From positions 120,465,501 to 120,529,500 of the forward strand of contig NC_090989.1 in NCBI RefSeq assembly GCF_041146395.1: a stretch of DNA of 64,000 nucleotides, given 5' to 3'. Under the pieces are notes generated by a model. It was given only the letters and a program-made list of their open reading frames with translations. It did not search any database and was not told the origin of the DNA. The position numbers and the translations under genes are program-made. How positions within the stretch are numbered: position 1 is the first letter of the stretch; every line of letters starts with the position of its first letter. Positions 34,481 to 46,570 of the stretch are shown here, piece after piece. This DNA is from Eulemur rufifrons. Taxonomy: Eukaryota; Chordata; Mammalia; Primates; Lemuridae.

Positions 34481-35090
34481 TTGACTCCTGACTATGTAAG
34501 GAGGAAATTAATACCCCTCCTTTCCTCCATCTCTTCTCCCCTTCAGATCTCAACTCCTGTTGTATGCACCACCATTTTTATGATGTTAAGGTTTATGGCA
34601 TAGGCATTATTAAGTCTTCCACACTTTGTTTAGATTTATTCCAAAATTCAAATATCTGTAAATGCTATTTATCTTACTGGCTAAGTATATCATTTACTTA
34701 GGAGTCATTTGGTGGTACCGTAACCGTAGAGGAAAGGAACCAATTGTCTCCAGAGCTGTGCCTCTCAAAAGAGAATGTTGCAAATGTCAAGATCAAAGGG
34801 ATCCTCAAAATTGTGTGTCTATACAATAGTTTTCTTCCTATTTAACTTAGTCATTTCAAATATAGCTTTTTCTTTATTCTGGAGTTTCTAGTTGCCATTC
34901 TCTTTTCTGATTGGTAGAAACATTTACCTTTAAAACAAAAGAAAAAGCACATCTCTAAGATTATGCAGCACCTTAAACACATTTGTTCGGTGGTAAATTT
35001 TAGGCAGACACTTTCTAGGACTGTTGCACAGTGACCATTCTATGTTTTGTTTTCATTGAACTCCAGGAATATTTTATTTCTTTATTTTGT
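34481..35090. other. Unassigned DNA
   Basis: Possibly decayed LINE DNA to about 34,690; the rest (34,700-35,000) looks single-copy. No gene recognised. Confidence 0.35.
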
Positions 35091-35094
35091 TCTT

Positions 35095-36350
35095 TTTCTT
35101 CTTTTAAAACTAGTATACAATAAAATGATCTCTTTTTCTTTTTTCTTTTTGGTATACGGTTCTATGAGTTTTAACACATGTATGGATTTATGAAACCACC
35201 ACAACAATCAGGATGTGAAACCATGTCATCACCCCCCAAACTGCCTCATGCTTCCCCTTTGCGGTCACGTCATCCCCCAACCCTTACACTAACAACGACT
35301 GATCTTGTTTTTAAGTTGCTGTAGGTTTCCCTCTTCCAGATGTCAGGCAAATGGAAGAACACAGTATATAACCATATGAGAACAAGTTCTTTCACTAAGC
35401 ATAATGCTTTTGAGATTTATCCATGTTAAGTTTATCAAGTTTGTCCCTTCCCTTTTAACTGTTGAGTAGTGTTCCATTGTGCGCATATACCACCGTTTGC
35501 TCATCCATTCACTTTTTGAAAGACATTGGGTTAGTTCCAGCCTTTAGTGATTACAAATACAGTTGCTATAAGTTTTTGTGTACAAGTTTTTATGTGAAAA
35601 TTGTTTTCAGTCTCTAGATGAAATACCTGGGATCGGGGGGACTGATACATCATATGATAAGTTTAACTTTATAAGAAACTGCCAAAGTATTTCCTAAAGG
35701 GCTTATATTATTTTGTATTCTCATCAGCAATACATGAGAGAGTTACTTCACATTCTTGACAGGACTTGGTAGTGTTAATTTTATTCTTATTTTAGTTTTA
35801 GCCATTCTAATAAATATATAGTGGTATCTCATTGTGGTTTTAAGCATTTCTCTAATGGCTAATGATGTTGAACATCTTTGTGTGTGCTTATTTATCATCC
35901 ACGTATCTTTTTGGTGAAATAATGTTCAAGTGTTTTTTCTATGTTTTTATTCAGTTGTTTTCTTATTGATGAGATTTGAGAGTTCTGTATGTATTCTGGA
36001 CTTGCAAATATTTTTTCTCAGTCTGTAGTTTGTCTTTTTATTTTCTCAACAGTATTTTTCACAGAGAACATTTTTTAAATTTTTATTAAGTCTAATTTAT
36101 CTTTTTAAAAAATGGATTATGGTTTTGATGTCATATCTAAGAACACTATGCCTAACTCCAATCCATGAATATGGATATTCCATTTGTTTATTTTTTGATT
36201 TTTTCCATCAGTGTTTTATTGTTTGCAGCATACAAATCCCAGACATGTTTTGTTAGGTTTATACCTAAGTATTTTTTGGAAGCTTTTGTAAGTGGTATTG
36301 TTTTCTTAGTTTGAGTTTCCAGGTGCTCATTGTTGATATAGAGAAATACG
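35095..36350 (-). mobile_element. Old L1 (L1M class), antisense, left of a solo LTR
   Basis: Landmarks in antisense order are 'gttttaacacatgtatggat' near 35,169, 'tgttgagtagtgttccattg' near 35,460, 'gaaactgccaaagtatttcc' near 35,675, 'agtggtatctcattgtggtt' near 35,820, 'gagagttctgtatgtattct' near 35,978 and 'ttttaggtttatacctaagt' near 36,250. It starts in the 3' UTR and moves through ORF2. It resumes at 36,837 after the LTR. Confidence 0.85.
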
Positions 36351-36355
36351 ATTGA

Positions 36356-36831
36356 TGTTATGGTCTGAGATGTGAGAAATGACCACCTAAAGACTGAATT
36401 GAGCCAAATCAGGAGTCTTTATTAGCTGGCCAGCGACTACCCTCTGCACGGCCCAAAGGCGGCACAGAGTGCAGCAGGGAGCCTTTGAAACAGAAAGTTT
36501 TTATATTGTAAGTTTGTGGATGGAAAATTATTAAGATTGAGCAAGCATGTGTACAAAAAGCCTTGAGTAAGCTTTACATCATTTTCTTATCTTTGGTGTA
36601 ACAGGATTTGGGCAGTTTGGGCTGTGGACCATATTTGTTCACGCAAAACATGGGTGTTGTAATCGCTTCACGCAAAACATGGGTGTTGTAATTGTTTTAC
36701 GTAGAACATGGGTGCTGTAGTAACTTAGGAATTTCTGTGTTGGGGCTACTATCTTGAGTAAGCAGGAGCAAGCAGATTTGCAGAAGCAGAATGGCGGATT
36801 GATTTTTCGGTGTGAAACTCAGACTCTAACA
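36356..36831 (-). mobile_element. Solo LTR of a gammaretrovirus-like endogenous retrovirus
   Basis: A 476-bp block bounded by TG...CA ('tgttatggtc' to 'gactctaaca') with short terminal inverted repeats (TGTTA/TAACA). It is flanked by identical 5-bp duplications 'attga' at 36,351-36,355 and 36,832-36,836. On the minus strand it shows three 29-bp U3 repeats, a TATA-like box (complement of about 36,499-36,505), then AATAAA (complement of 36,418-36,423) followed by a U5-like end. No viral genes remain, so it arose by recombination between two LTRs. It sits inside an older L1. Confidence 0.93.
36641..36727 (-). promoter_or_regulatory. Triplicated 29-bp repeat in LTR U3
   Basis: Units start at 36,641, 36,670 and 36,699, each with the core 'acgcaaaacatgggtgttgt' or a variant ('acgtagaacatgggtgctgt' in the third). 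Units 1 and 2 are nearly identical and unit 3 is more diverged. Direct repeats upstream of the TATA box are the usual layout of gammaretroviral enhancers. Enhancer function is inferred from position only. Confidence 0.8.
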
Positions 36832-36836
36832 ATTGA

Positions 36837-37465
36837 GTTTAGCATGTTGACATTGTATCCTGCATCTTTGTTAAACTAGGGACTTTTAAAAAAAATAGAT
36901 TCTATGACATTTTCTGTGTAGACAATGAAATCATCTATATTTATAAATAGGTATGGTTTTATTAATGCCCTTTTTCAACGTGTATGTATTTTTTTTTCTT
37001 GACTCATTGTACTGGTTAGATCTTTTTGTACAATGCTGAGGAGTGGTGAGAGTGGATATCCTTGCTTCTTTATCAATTTAGAGAGAAAATATTCAGTCTT
37101 AATATTAAGTCTGATGTTAACGGTATGTTTTTCATAGCTGCATTTTACTAGTTTGAAGTTGTTATTTTTTATTTCTAGTTTGCTGAGAATTTCAGCAGGA
37201 ATGGATACAGGATTTTGTTAAATACTTTTTTTCATTTATTGACATAAGGGATATTGGTCTGTAGTTTCTATTTTTTCTTTTTTGAAATGTCTTTATCTAG
37301 TTTTTATATCAGAGTGTTCATTACTTTGATCAGTTCAGACATTTCTTTATATCTATGTGTTGCTTCTTCTCTACTCTTTCTATTTTCTTCTTCTGGAACT
37401 CTCGTAAGATGTATAGTAGAACCTTCCCTCTATTCTCCATGTTCCTAATTCTCTTCCATATTTTC
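36837..37465 (-). mobile_element. Old L1 (L1M class), antisense, right of the solo LTR
   Basis: The L1 continues with 'tgacattgtatcctgcatct' near 36,848, 'ggtgagagtggatatccttg' near 37,045, 'ctagtttgctgagaatttca' near 37,178 and 'gggatattggtctgtagttt' near 37,248. The part after about 37,313 is less clear but ends at the next LTR. Confidence 0.8.
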
Positions 37466-37469
37466 CATG

Positions 37470-37866
37470 TGTTTCAGTTTGTTAGGGCTGCCATAATAAA
37501 ATACTACAGACTATGTAGCTTAAACAACAGAAATTTCTTTTCTCACAGTTCTGGAGACCAGAAGTCCAAGATCAAGGTGTTAGCAGGTTTGGTTTCCTCT
37601 GCAGTCTCTCTCTGTGGTTTTCAGATGGCTATCTTCTTGCTGTGCCCTCACATGTTTCCCTCTTGGTCTATGTGTTGTCTGTGTTCTAATCTCCTCTTCT
37701 TATAAGGACATCAGTCATATTGGATTAGTACCCACCCATATGACCTAATTTTACCTTAATTATCTCTTTAAAGACCCTAGCTCCAAACACAGACATATTC
37801 TGAGGTACTAGGGATTAAGACTTCAACATATGAATTGAGGGAGTGGGTATAATTCAGCCCATAACA
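37470..37866 (-). mobile_element. MLT1-type (MaLR) solo LTR, antisense
   Basis: Plus-strand text 'gtttgttagggctgccataa', 'acagactatgtagcttaaac', 'cagttctggagaccagaagt', 'ataaggacatcagtcatatt' and 'cattctgaggtactagggat' after an 'atattctgag' variant, ending 'attcagcccataaca'. It is a nearly complete MaLR LTR in reverse. The flanks 37,465-37,469 and 37,867-37,871 do not match. It separates two antisense L1 blocks. Confidence 0.88.
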
Positions 37867-38684
37867 CTATCTCTTTCATTTTTAGTGCTGCAGCATATTT
37901 GGTTCTTTTTAAAAGCATCTTTCCTTAGATATAATTCACATGCCATAAAATTAACCCATTTAAGGTATACAGTTCAATGAATTTTAGTATATTCACAGAG
38001 TAGTGCAACCATTACATAATCTAAACAAAATAAATAAATAAATGCTCTACTCATTAGCAGTTGTTCCTTATTTTGCTCCCTCCCTTAATCCTAGGCAACC
38101 ACTAATCTACTTTCTATCTCTACAGATTTGCCTATTCTGAAATTTTCATACAATGGGATCATACAATATGTGGTCTATCTGTCTGATTTCAGTTAGCATA
38201 ATGTTTTTAAGGTTCATTCATATTATTAGATATATCAGCACTTTGTTCCTTTTTATTGCTGAGTAATATTTCATTGTATGTATATATCACTTATTGTTTA
38301 TTCATTTATCAGTTGATGAACTCATGGGTTGTTTCATCTTATGGTTAATATAAATAATGCTATTGTATATTGTTTTTGTGTGGGCATATGTTTTCATTTT
38401 CCTTGGGTAAATACCTAGGAGTGAAATTGTTGGGTTATATGGTACATCTATGTTTAATAATTTGAGAAACTGCCAAACTATTTTCCAAAGTGCTACAGCA
38501 TCATTTTGCATTTCCACTTACAGTGCTTAATGATTTCCATTTGTCCAAATCCTCCACAACATTTGTTATTTTCTGACTTCTTGATTCTAGCCATCCTAGT
38601 GGGTGTGAAGTGGTATTTCATTGTGGTTTTGATTTTGACTAGTGATATGAAGCATCTTTTCATGTGCTTATTGATGATGTATTT

Positions 38685-38787
38685 TTTCCTTTATTCTATT
38701 AATATGGTATGATATTTTACATTAATTAATTTTATAGGTTTCCTTTATTCTGTTAATATGATATTTTACATTAATTGATTTTTATGT
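38685..38787. repeat. Imperfect 54-bp tandem duplication inside L1
   Basis: Units begin 'tttcctttattctattaata' at 38,685 and 'tttcctttattctgttaata' at 38,739. The second lacks about five bases ('ggtat') and has a few changes. It lies at the point where the L1 consensus order jumps. Confidence 0.85.
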
Positions 38788-39350
38788 GCAATTATCTTTG
38801 CATTTCTGGGATAATTCCCACTTGCTCATGATGTGTAATCTTTTGTACACATTATTGGATTGTATACATTATTGGATTCAGTTTGCTAACAATTTGCTGA
38901 GGATTTTTGCATCTATATTTATAAGGGATATTGTTCTATTATTTTATTTATATATGATTTCTTTGTCTGATTTTGGTATCAGAGTAGTACTGGCCTCATA
39001 GAATGTGTTGAGAAGTGTACCCAATTCTATTTTTTGGAAGAATTTGTGAAGGATTGGTACTAACTGCTCTTTAAGTGTTTGGTTAAATTTGTCTTTGAAG
39101 CTGTCTGGAACTGAGCTTTCTTTGTGACTAGTTTTTAAATTATTAATACAATCTCTTCATTGTTATAAGTCTCTTTAGATTATTTCTTATTTAGTAAATT
39201 TTAATAGTTTATGTGTTTCTAGTAAGGTGTTCATTTCATCTAAGTTATCTAACTTACTGGCATATAGTTGTTCATAGTATTACCCTATAATATTTTGTAA
39301 TTCTGTATGGTGGGTTATCATTTTCTCTCTTTCATTCTTGATTTCAGTAA

Positions 39351-39748
<398 letters not shown>

Positions 39749-40510
39749 GGTTTGTCAATATTGTTGACAGTTTCGAAGAACCAACTTATGGTTTCATTGT
39801 TTTTCCTATTGCTTTCTATTCTCTATCTCATTAATTTCTGTTCTAATCTTAACTTTTTTTGTGTGTTTTGTTTGCTCCTCTTTTTCTAGTTTCCTATGGT
39901 AGAGGGTTAGGTTATTAATTTTATATCTTCTTTTTTAATATAGGCATTTACAGTTATAAATTTTACTCTGTACATTGCTTTCAGGGCATCTTCTAAGTTT
40001 TGATATGTTGTGTTTTTACTTTCATTCATCTCAAGATATTTTCTAATTTCCCTTGAATTTCTTCTTTCATCCATTGATAATTTAAGAGTACGTTGTTGAA
40101 TTTACACATATATGTGAATTTAAAACAAATTTTCTTCTGTATTGTTTTTTAATTTTATTCCATATAGATGGAGAACTTAGTTTGTATGATTTCAGTTCTT
40201 TTAAGTTTATTAAAACTTGTTTTATGGACTAACACATGGTCTATCCTCGAGAGTGTTCCATATATACTTGAGAAGAATGTCTATTCTGCTGTTACTGGGT
40301 GGAACGTTCTATTAATGTCTGTTAGATCTAATTGATTTATAGTATTGTTCAAGTCTTCTATTTCCTGGATGATCTTCTTCCTACTTGTTCAATCCATTAT
40401 TGAAAGCTTATTATTGAAGTCTCCAACTATCATCCTTGAATTGTTTATTTGTATTTTCAATTCTGTCAGCTTTTGCTTCATATATTTTGAGGCTCTGTTG
40501 ATAGATAATA

Positions 40511-41590
40511 ATTGATTGTCTTTAGAGTGTTTTATATTTCCTGATTATTTTTTTACATTTTTAATAATGTTAATCATACTCAGTACATCATTTCTATCTT
40601 ACAGCTTTATTATCTGATGTTCTTGAACATTTAATCCTACTGTTCATTGTGTCTGCTGATCTTATGAAGCAAAAATGTTTTTTTACTATATTTTATAAGC
40701 TTTCATTGTGAGCTCATGTTTAAAGGATTTTATCAATAGGAAACTTACACAGCCTTGATTAAAGATATCTCTTTCTAAATTGATTTTTCTTTTGTGTTTG
40801 TGAGATGCTCCAAAGATATCACCAGGCTGGAATAATTTTGTATGTATATTTGTGATACGAGTAGGTCCTGCAGAAAACTTACATTTGATCCTACAATTGT
40901 GTAAGAATGGGCCCCTGAGACTTTTTCCTCACTGAGAGGCCACACCAGGATAAGAAAACTTCCTTTTGTTTTCCCTAAGCTTTTGTTTTGATATTTTCTA
41001 GTCTAGCCTTTTACAGAATGTGAAGTCTTTCTAGGATCCTAGCTTTTACATAGAAATCTCAGTTCTATTCTTTATCATAAGCGAGATCAAGACCTCAGTT
41101 CATTTCCCTATGAGGTCATTAAAACCAATATTCCTTAGTTACTGAAACCAAAAAACACCCCTCATGCTGCTATAGGATCAGCTCAGGTCCGTTGGTTTTT
41201 AGTTTTCTCTTTGTATTTGACATCTGGGGAATTTCTTTTCTTGAGACCATGTCTATGCATGTAATAGGATGTTTGCAGTATTTTAGCTGGCTTTTAATCT
41301 CTTAAATTGGATGCTTAGTTCATTTATTTTCATTTCATCTTCTTTTATATCTGTATTTAAGATTATGCCTTTTCCTGTAACTACTGCATTGGTGACATTC
41401 CTAAATCTCTGATATATAGTATTTTTGGTATTAATACATCAGTCACAAAGGGAGTTATTTTTAAATGTCCCATAATTTTAGTGTTTTTATTAATTTCTAT
41501 TATTCTGTCCTTTTTTACTTTATATATTTTGAAGCTCTATTATCATGAATTTAAATAGTTTTATATCCTCTATGAAGTAAAACTTTTATC
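40511..41590 (-). mobile_element. LINE-like AT-rich DNA, partly unassigned
   Basis: 41,290-41,590 resembles antisense L1 endonuclease-region text ('ggatgcttagttcatttatt' near 41,309). 40,680-41,220 is not recognised. No gene. Confidence 0.4.
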
Positions 41591-41594
41591 AAAA

Positions 41595-42203
<609 letters not shown>

Positions 42204-43248
42204 GTCATGTGCCACATAAGGACGTTTCGGTCAAAACAAACTGCACATATGACAGAGCTCTCAGAAGATCATAATGGACTTGAAAAATACCTATCACATA
42301 GTATTTATTATACTGTACTTCTTATTATTTTAGAGTGTATTCCTACTTATAAAAAAGTTAACTGTAAAACAGCCTCAGGCAGGTCCTTCAGGAGGTATTC
42401 CAGAAGAAGGCATTGTCATCACAGGAGATGACAGCTACATGTTTGTTATTGCCCCCACAGACCTTCCAGTGGGACAAGATGTGGAGGTGGAAGACAGTGA
42501 TATTGATGATCCTGACCCCGCGTAGGCCTAGGCTAATGTCTGTGTTTGTGTCTTAGCTTTCAACAAAAAAGTTTAAAAAGTAAAAACAAAAATTAAAAAT
42601 TAAAAATGCTTACAGAATAAGGATATAAAGAAAGAAAATATTTTTTGTGCAGCTGTACAATGTTTGTGTTTTAAGCTAAAAGTGTTATTACAAGAGTCAA
42701 AAAGTTAAAAAAATTTAAAAGTTCAGAAAATAAAAATGTTACATTTAGCTAATTTATTTTTGAAATTAAATTGAAATTATTATTGAAGAAATAATTTTTA
42801 AAGTAAATTTAGTGTTGCCTAAGTGTGCCTAAGTCTAGAGTAGTGTTCCGTGATGTCCTAGGCCTTCACATTCACTCACCTCTCTCTCACTGACTCACTC
42901 AGAGCAACTTCCAGTCCTGCAAGCTCCATTCATGATAAGTCCCCTATACAGTTGTACCATCTTTTATCTTTTACTCTGTGTTTTTTACTGTGCCTTTTCT
43001 GTGTTTAGATATGTTTAGATATATGAATACTTACCACTGTGTTGCAATTGTCTCCAGTATTCAGTATAGTAACATGCTATACAGGTTTGAGGCCTAGGAC
43101 CAATAGACTATACCATAGAGCCTAGGCACGTAGTAGGCTATACCATCTAGGTTTGTATAAGTATACTCTGTGATGTTCACACAGCAAGGAAATCACCTAA
43201 TGGTGCATTTGTCAGAATGCATCCCTGTTGTTAAGCAATGCATAACTG
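42204..43248 (+). mobile_element. Tigger-like (mariner/pogo) DNA transposon, Tigger3-like by memory
   Basis: A 1,045-bp element with imperfect terminal inverted repeats: 'gtcatgtgccacataaggac' at the left and the complement of 'gttaagcaatgcataactg' at the right. TA dinucleotides flank it (42,202-42,203 and 43,249-43,250), and the host L1 text is continuous when it is removed. It has no transposase catalytic motifs that I can see. An open stretch at 42,334-42,525 ends in an acidic sequence rich in Asp and Glu, then a TAG. The first one or two bases of the left end appear to be lost. Confidence 0.85.
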
Positions 43249-43735
43249 TATATAAAAAGAATCATACTCTATGACCAAGAGGACTTCTCCCAGGAATGCA
43301 GGGCTGATTCAACATCTGAAAATAAATTAATATGATACATTTTATTAATACAATAAAAAACAAAAATCACATGATCATTTCATTAGATGTAGAAAAAGCA
43401 TTTGACAGATTCCAACACCCTTTTATGACCACAAAAAAAGAAAAACCCTCAACAAACTAGAAATAGAAGGAAACTTCCTCAGCCCGATAAAGCCTGATAT
43501 CCACAAAAAACTCACCTCTAAAACCATATTTAATGGTGAGAGACCAAATGCTTTTCCCCGAAGACCAGGAACAAGACAAGAATGTCCACTGTCACCACTT
43601 CTATTTAACATTGTATGGGACATTCTAGACAGGGTAATTAGGCAGGAAAAAGAAATAAAAGGGATCCATATTAGATCCCTAATCACAACTACAAAAAATC
43701 TTATGAAATCCTCTTAAAAAACTATTAGAACTTAT
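43249..43735 (+). mobile_element. Old L1 ORF2, sense, second piece
   Basis: Continues directly from the pre-insertion text: 'tataaaaagaatcatactct', 'ccaggaatgcagggctgatt' near 43,290, 'gatgtagaaaaagcatttga' near 43,387 (motif A region) and 'caagacaagaatgtccactg' near 43,571 (motif B region). The frame is broken; the 87-codon minus frame here is antisense chance. Confidence 0.85.
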
Positions 43736-43739
43736 AAAC

Positions 43740-44680
43740 AAGTTCTTTCTTCCTGAAGTACATGCCTCTCTCTAGTATGTGTCTGTTGATAGTAAACTAT
43801 TTACATTAGTGTTTTTCTCAAAATGCCTTCATTTCACCTTTGTACTTGTAAGATACTTCTGGGTATAATGATCCTTAGTTAACACTTATTTTCTCCTAGC
43901 ACTTTGAAAATATTATTTTAGTCTTCTGGCTTTTCTTTTTACTCAAGAAATCAGCAGTCATTCTCTTGCAGGTGATCGATCTTTTCTCTCTGGCTGCCTT
44001 TACTATCTTCTCCTTGCCTTTGTTCTGAAGGTATACTGAATTTTTCTAAGTATCTGTTAGTTCATGTTGTTGGGAGCTGTTGGACTTCCTGTATCTGAGA
44101 ATTGATGTCTTTTGTCAACTTGGAGAAAATCTCAACTACTAACTGAATAATGCTTTCTCCTTTATTATCTTTGTGAGTTCTATCATATAATTCAATCATA
44201 TGTTACAATTGGAACTTTTCACTTACTAGCCTATATTCTTTAACCTTTTATATCCTCCTTATTTTTGTGCAATATATTGAGAAATAACCTTTGGGTATTA
44301 GCTATTTTGCAATTATCTTTTCAGCAGTATATAACTTTCAATTTAATAACTATGTAGTCCTAATTTCAATTTTATTTTTAATTTCTAGAAGTTCTATTTG
44401 GTATTATTTCAAACCTGACATCTTGATAGTCTTTTGTTCCTTCCTCATGCTTTTAATATATTCTTTTTTTCCATAAAATATTTAAAAATATATTTCTATT
44501 TTGTCTAATTATTTCATTATCTGCTGTTTTTGCATTTTTTCCCTGCATTTCTTGCTTTCTTTCTTTTTTTTTTTGGCTCATGGAAGCATTCTTCCTCTTG
44601 TGGGTTATATATTTTGATTGCAAATACACAAATGTTCTTTAGCCATGCATTTAAAAGATTTCTTTTTTTTCCCTCAAAAA
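43740..44680 (-). mobile_element. Old L1/HAL1-like 5' region, antisense
   Basis: The text 'ttagtcttctggcttttctt' near 43,918, 'aatcagcagtcattctcttg' near 43,947, 'tctctctggctgcctttact' near 43,986 and 'tggacttcctgtatctgaga' near 44,080 parallels the antisense LINE block at 6,960-8,480. Confidence 0.55.
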
Positions 44681-44754
44681 CACATAAACAACTTAATTCA
44701 CAATGAAAAATAAAGCTGAGTCTCAAAATACAATTCCATTGCCTCTTTATGATC

Positions 44755-45075
44755 TCCATTATTTTTTTTATTTCATCTTATGATGGAGGATACAGAATTT
44801 CAGGTTACATACATTTCCCATGTACCGCCTGTCCCTCCAAGTCAAAGCTCCAGGCGTGTCCATTCCCCAGAGAGTGCGCGTTGCACCCATCATGTAGGTA
44901 TATATCCATCCCCTCCCCACCTCCCCCTCCCTGAGTCAGCACCTTCAAGCGTGACCATTCCCCAAACGGTGTGCAATGCACTCATTATGTAGGCATACAC
45001 CCATTTCCCTCCCCCCACCCCCCACCTCAGTCTCATATCCAATTGGTATTGTTCCCAGATGTGTATTTAGGTGAT
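44755..45075 (-). mobile_element. Lemur-type L1 3' UTR, antisense, 5' truncated
   Basis: Starts with a T-rich run, then 'tttcaggttacatacatttc', 'ccatgtaccgcctgtccctc' and two C-rich units ('gtgcgcgttgcacccatcat' at about 44,875; 'ggtgtgcaatgcactcatta' at about 44,969). These are the reverse complement of the tandem 3' UTR units seen in the 45,663-48,705 copy. No ORF2 sequence is attached. Confidence 0.85.
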
Positions 45076-45079
45076 GATC

Positions 45080-45645
45080 AGGGAAAAATTAAAATATTAG
45101 CCTACAGTTTATATATTTGATACCAGGAGTTTTTCCCTAGTTATCCAGGCTTAAATATTGCTAGAAAAAGAAGTTCTTTATCTTTAATTTCTTATGTAAT
45201 TTTGTTTTAGTAATGTCTTTTGTTAAATAGCAATTATTTGTATTTTTTCACTTAACATATTGGAGATGTCTTAATAGGCCAGGTTAGCCTTGACACATTT
45301 AATGTAAATCTGATATACTTTGTTATACTTCTGATATTTTATACTTTTGTCATTTTTATACTTCCTTATATTTGTTTGGTTAAATTTTACAATATTGCTT
45401 CATACTTCCTTGGTCTTTTTGGTAATATACTTTGGAAGCTCATATTTATTTTTATTCTATTAGTATTTAATTTAATAATGCATGTTTCTCTAAATATATT
45501 TACTCTCTTTCTGTATAAGACAATTGATGTATCATATTTATCTATACTACTTCTCTGACCACCACTATACCTCATATTTTTGTGGAACCTGGCCTTTTAG
45601 ATTAATTATTTTTATTTTAATTTTATATATTATGTATTTTCTCTT
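45080..45645. other. AT-rich DNA, probably decayed LINE
   Basis: No family assigned. It is the target region of the next L1 insertion. Confidence 0.35.
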
Positions 45646-45662
45646 TTAAGAATTAGCTTTTA

Positions 45663-46422
45663 TCATAAAAGAGTGTTGAATTTTGTCAAATGCTTTTTCT
45701 GCATCTATTGAGAGGATCATATGATCTTTATTTTTGCTTCTATTTATGTGGTGAATTACATTTATAGATTTGTGTATGTTAAACCATCCCTGCATCTCTG
45801 GGATGAAGCCCACTTGGTCATGAGGGATTATTTTTTTGATAAGCACTTGGATTCGATTTGCTAGTATTTTATTGAGAATTTTTGCATCTATATTCATAAC
45901 GGATATTGGTCTCTAGTTTTCTTTTTTTGTTGCATCCTTTCCTGGTTTGGGTATCAGGATTATGTTGGCTTGGTAAAAAGTGTTGGGGAGAATCCCATCC
46001 TTCTCGATATTGGAGAATAGTTTATGTAGGATGGGCACCAGTTCTTCTTTGTAGGTGTGGTAAAATTCAGGTGTGAACCCATCTGGTCCAGGGCTTTTCT
46101 TTTTGGGAAGGTTTTTTATTGCTGTTTCGATTTCAGATCTAGATATCGGTCTATTCAGGAATTCTATTTCTTCCTGGTTGAGCCTGGGAAGGCTGTGTGT
46201 TTCTAAAAATTCATCCATTTCCTCCATGTTTTCTAATTTGTGTGCATAAAGATTTTTGTAGAATTCATAGATGATATCGTGTGTCTCTGGGGCATCAGTT
46301 GTGATTTCTCCTTTCATGTTCCTGATGGAGGTTATAAGAGTTTTTTCTTTTCTGCTCTTGGTTAGTCTAGCCAGAGGCGTGTCAATTTTGTTTATTTTTT
46401 CAAAGAACCAACTTTTTGTTTT
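45663..46422 (-). pseudogene. Inverted 5' part of a young L1 (ORF2 reverse transcriptase)
   Basis: On the minus strand this encodes part of L1 ORF2: an N-side stretch with '[18 protein letters not shown]', then '[17 protein letters not shown]' and the motif A region '[15 protein letters not shown]'. One in-frame stop (TAG at 45,915-45,913) replaces the Tyr of the usual YRPIS motif. The encoded part directly precedes the part encoded in forward orientation from 46,431. It is the inverted 5' segment of one insertion and not a separate element. It makes no functional protein. Confidence 0.93.
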
Positions 46423-46570
46423 AGACAGGGCCTATCTAAACATGATACAAGCCATATATGACAAACCCACAGCCAACATCATACTGAATGGGGAAAAACT
46501 GAAAGCATTACCACTGTGAACTGGAACCAGACAAAGCTGCCCACTGTCCCCATTACTTTTCAACATAGTA

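Noticed and set aside
36641..36727. CRISPR-like array of three 29-bp units
   Set aside because: The units are directly adjacent without spacers and lie inside a retroviral LTR in a primate genome.
42207..42431. 74-codon frame in the Tigger-like element
   Set aside because: It is out of frame with the protein-like tail (42,370-42,525) and ends in Arg/His-rich text that is a shifted reading of it.
45663..46422. Inverted L1 part as an independent antisense L1 insertion
   Set aside because: No separate poly-T tail or target duplication exists at its inner edge, and its protein content directly precedes the forward part.
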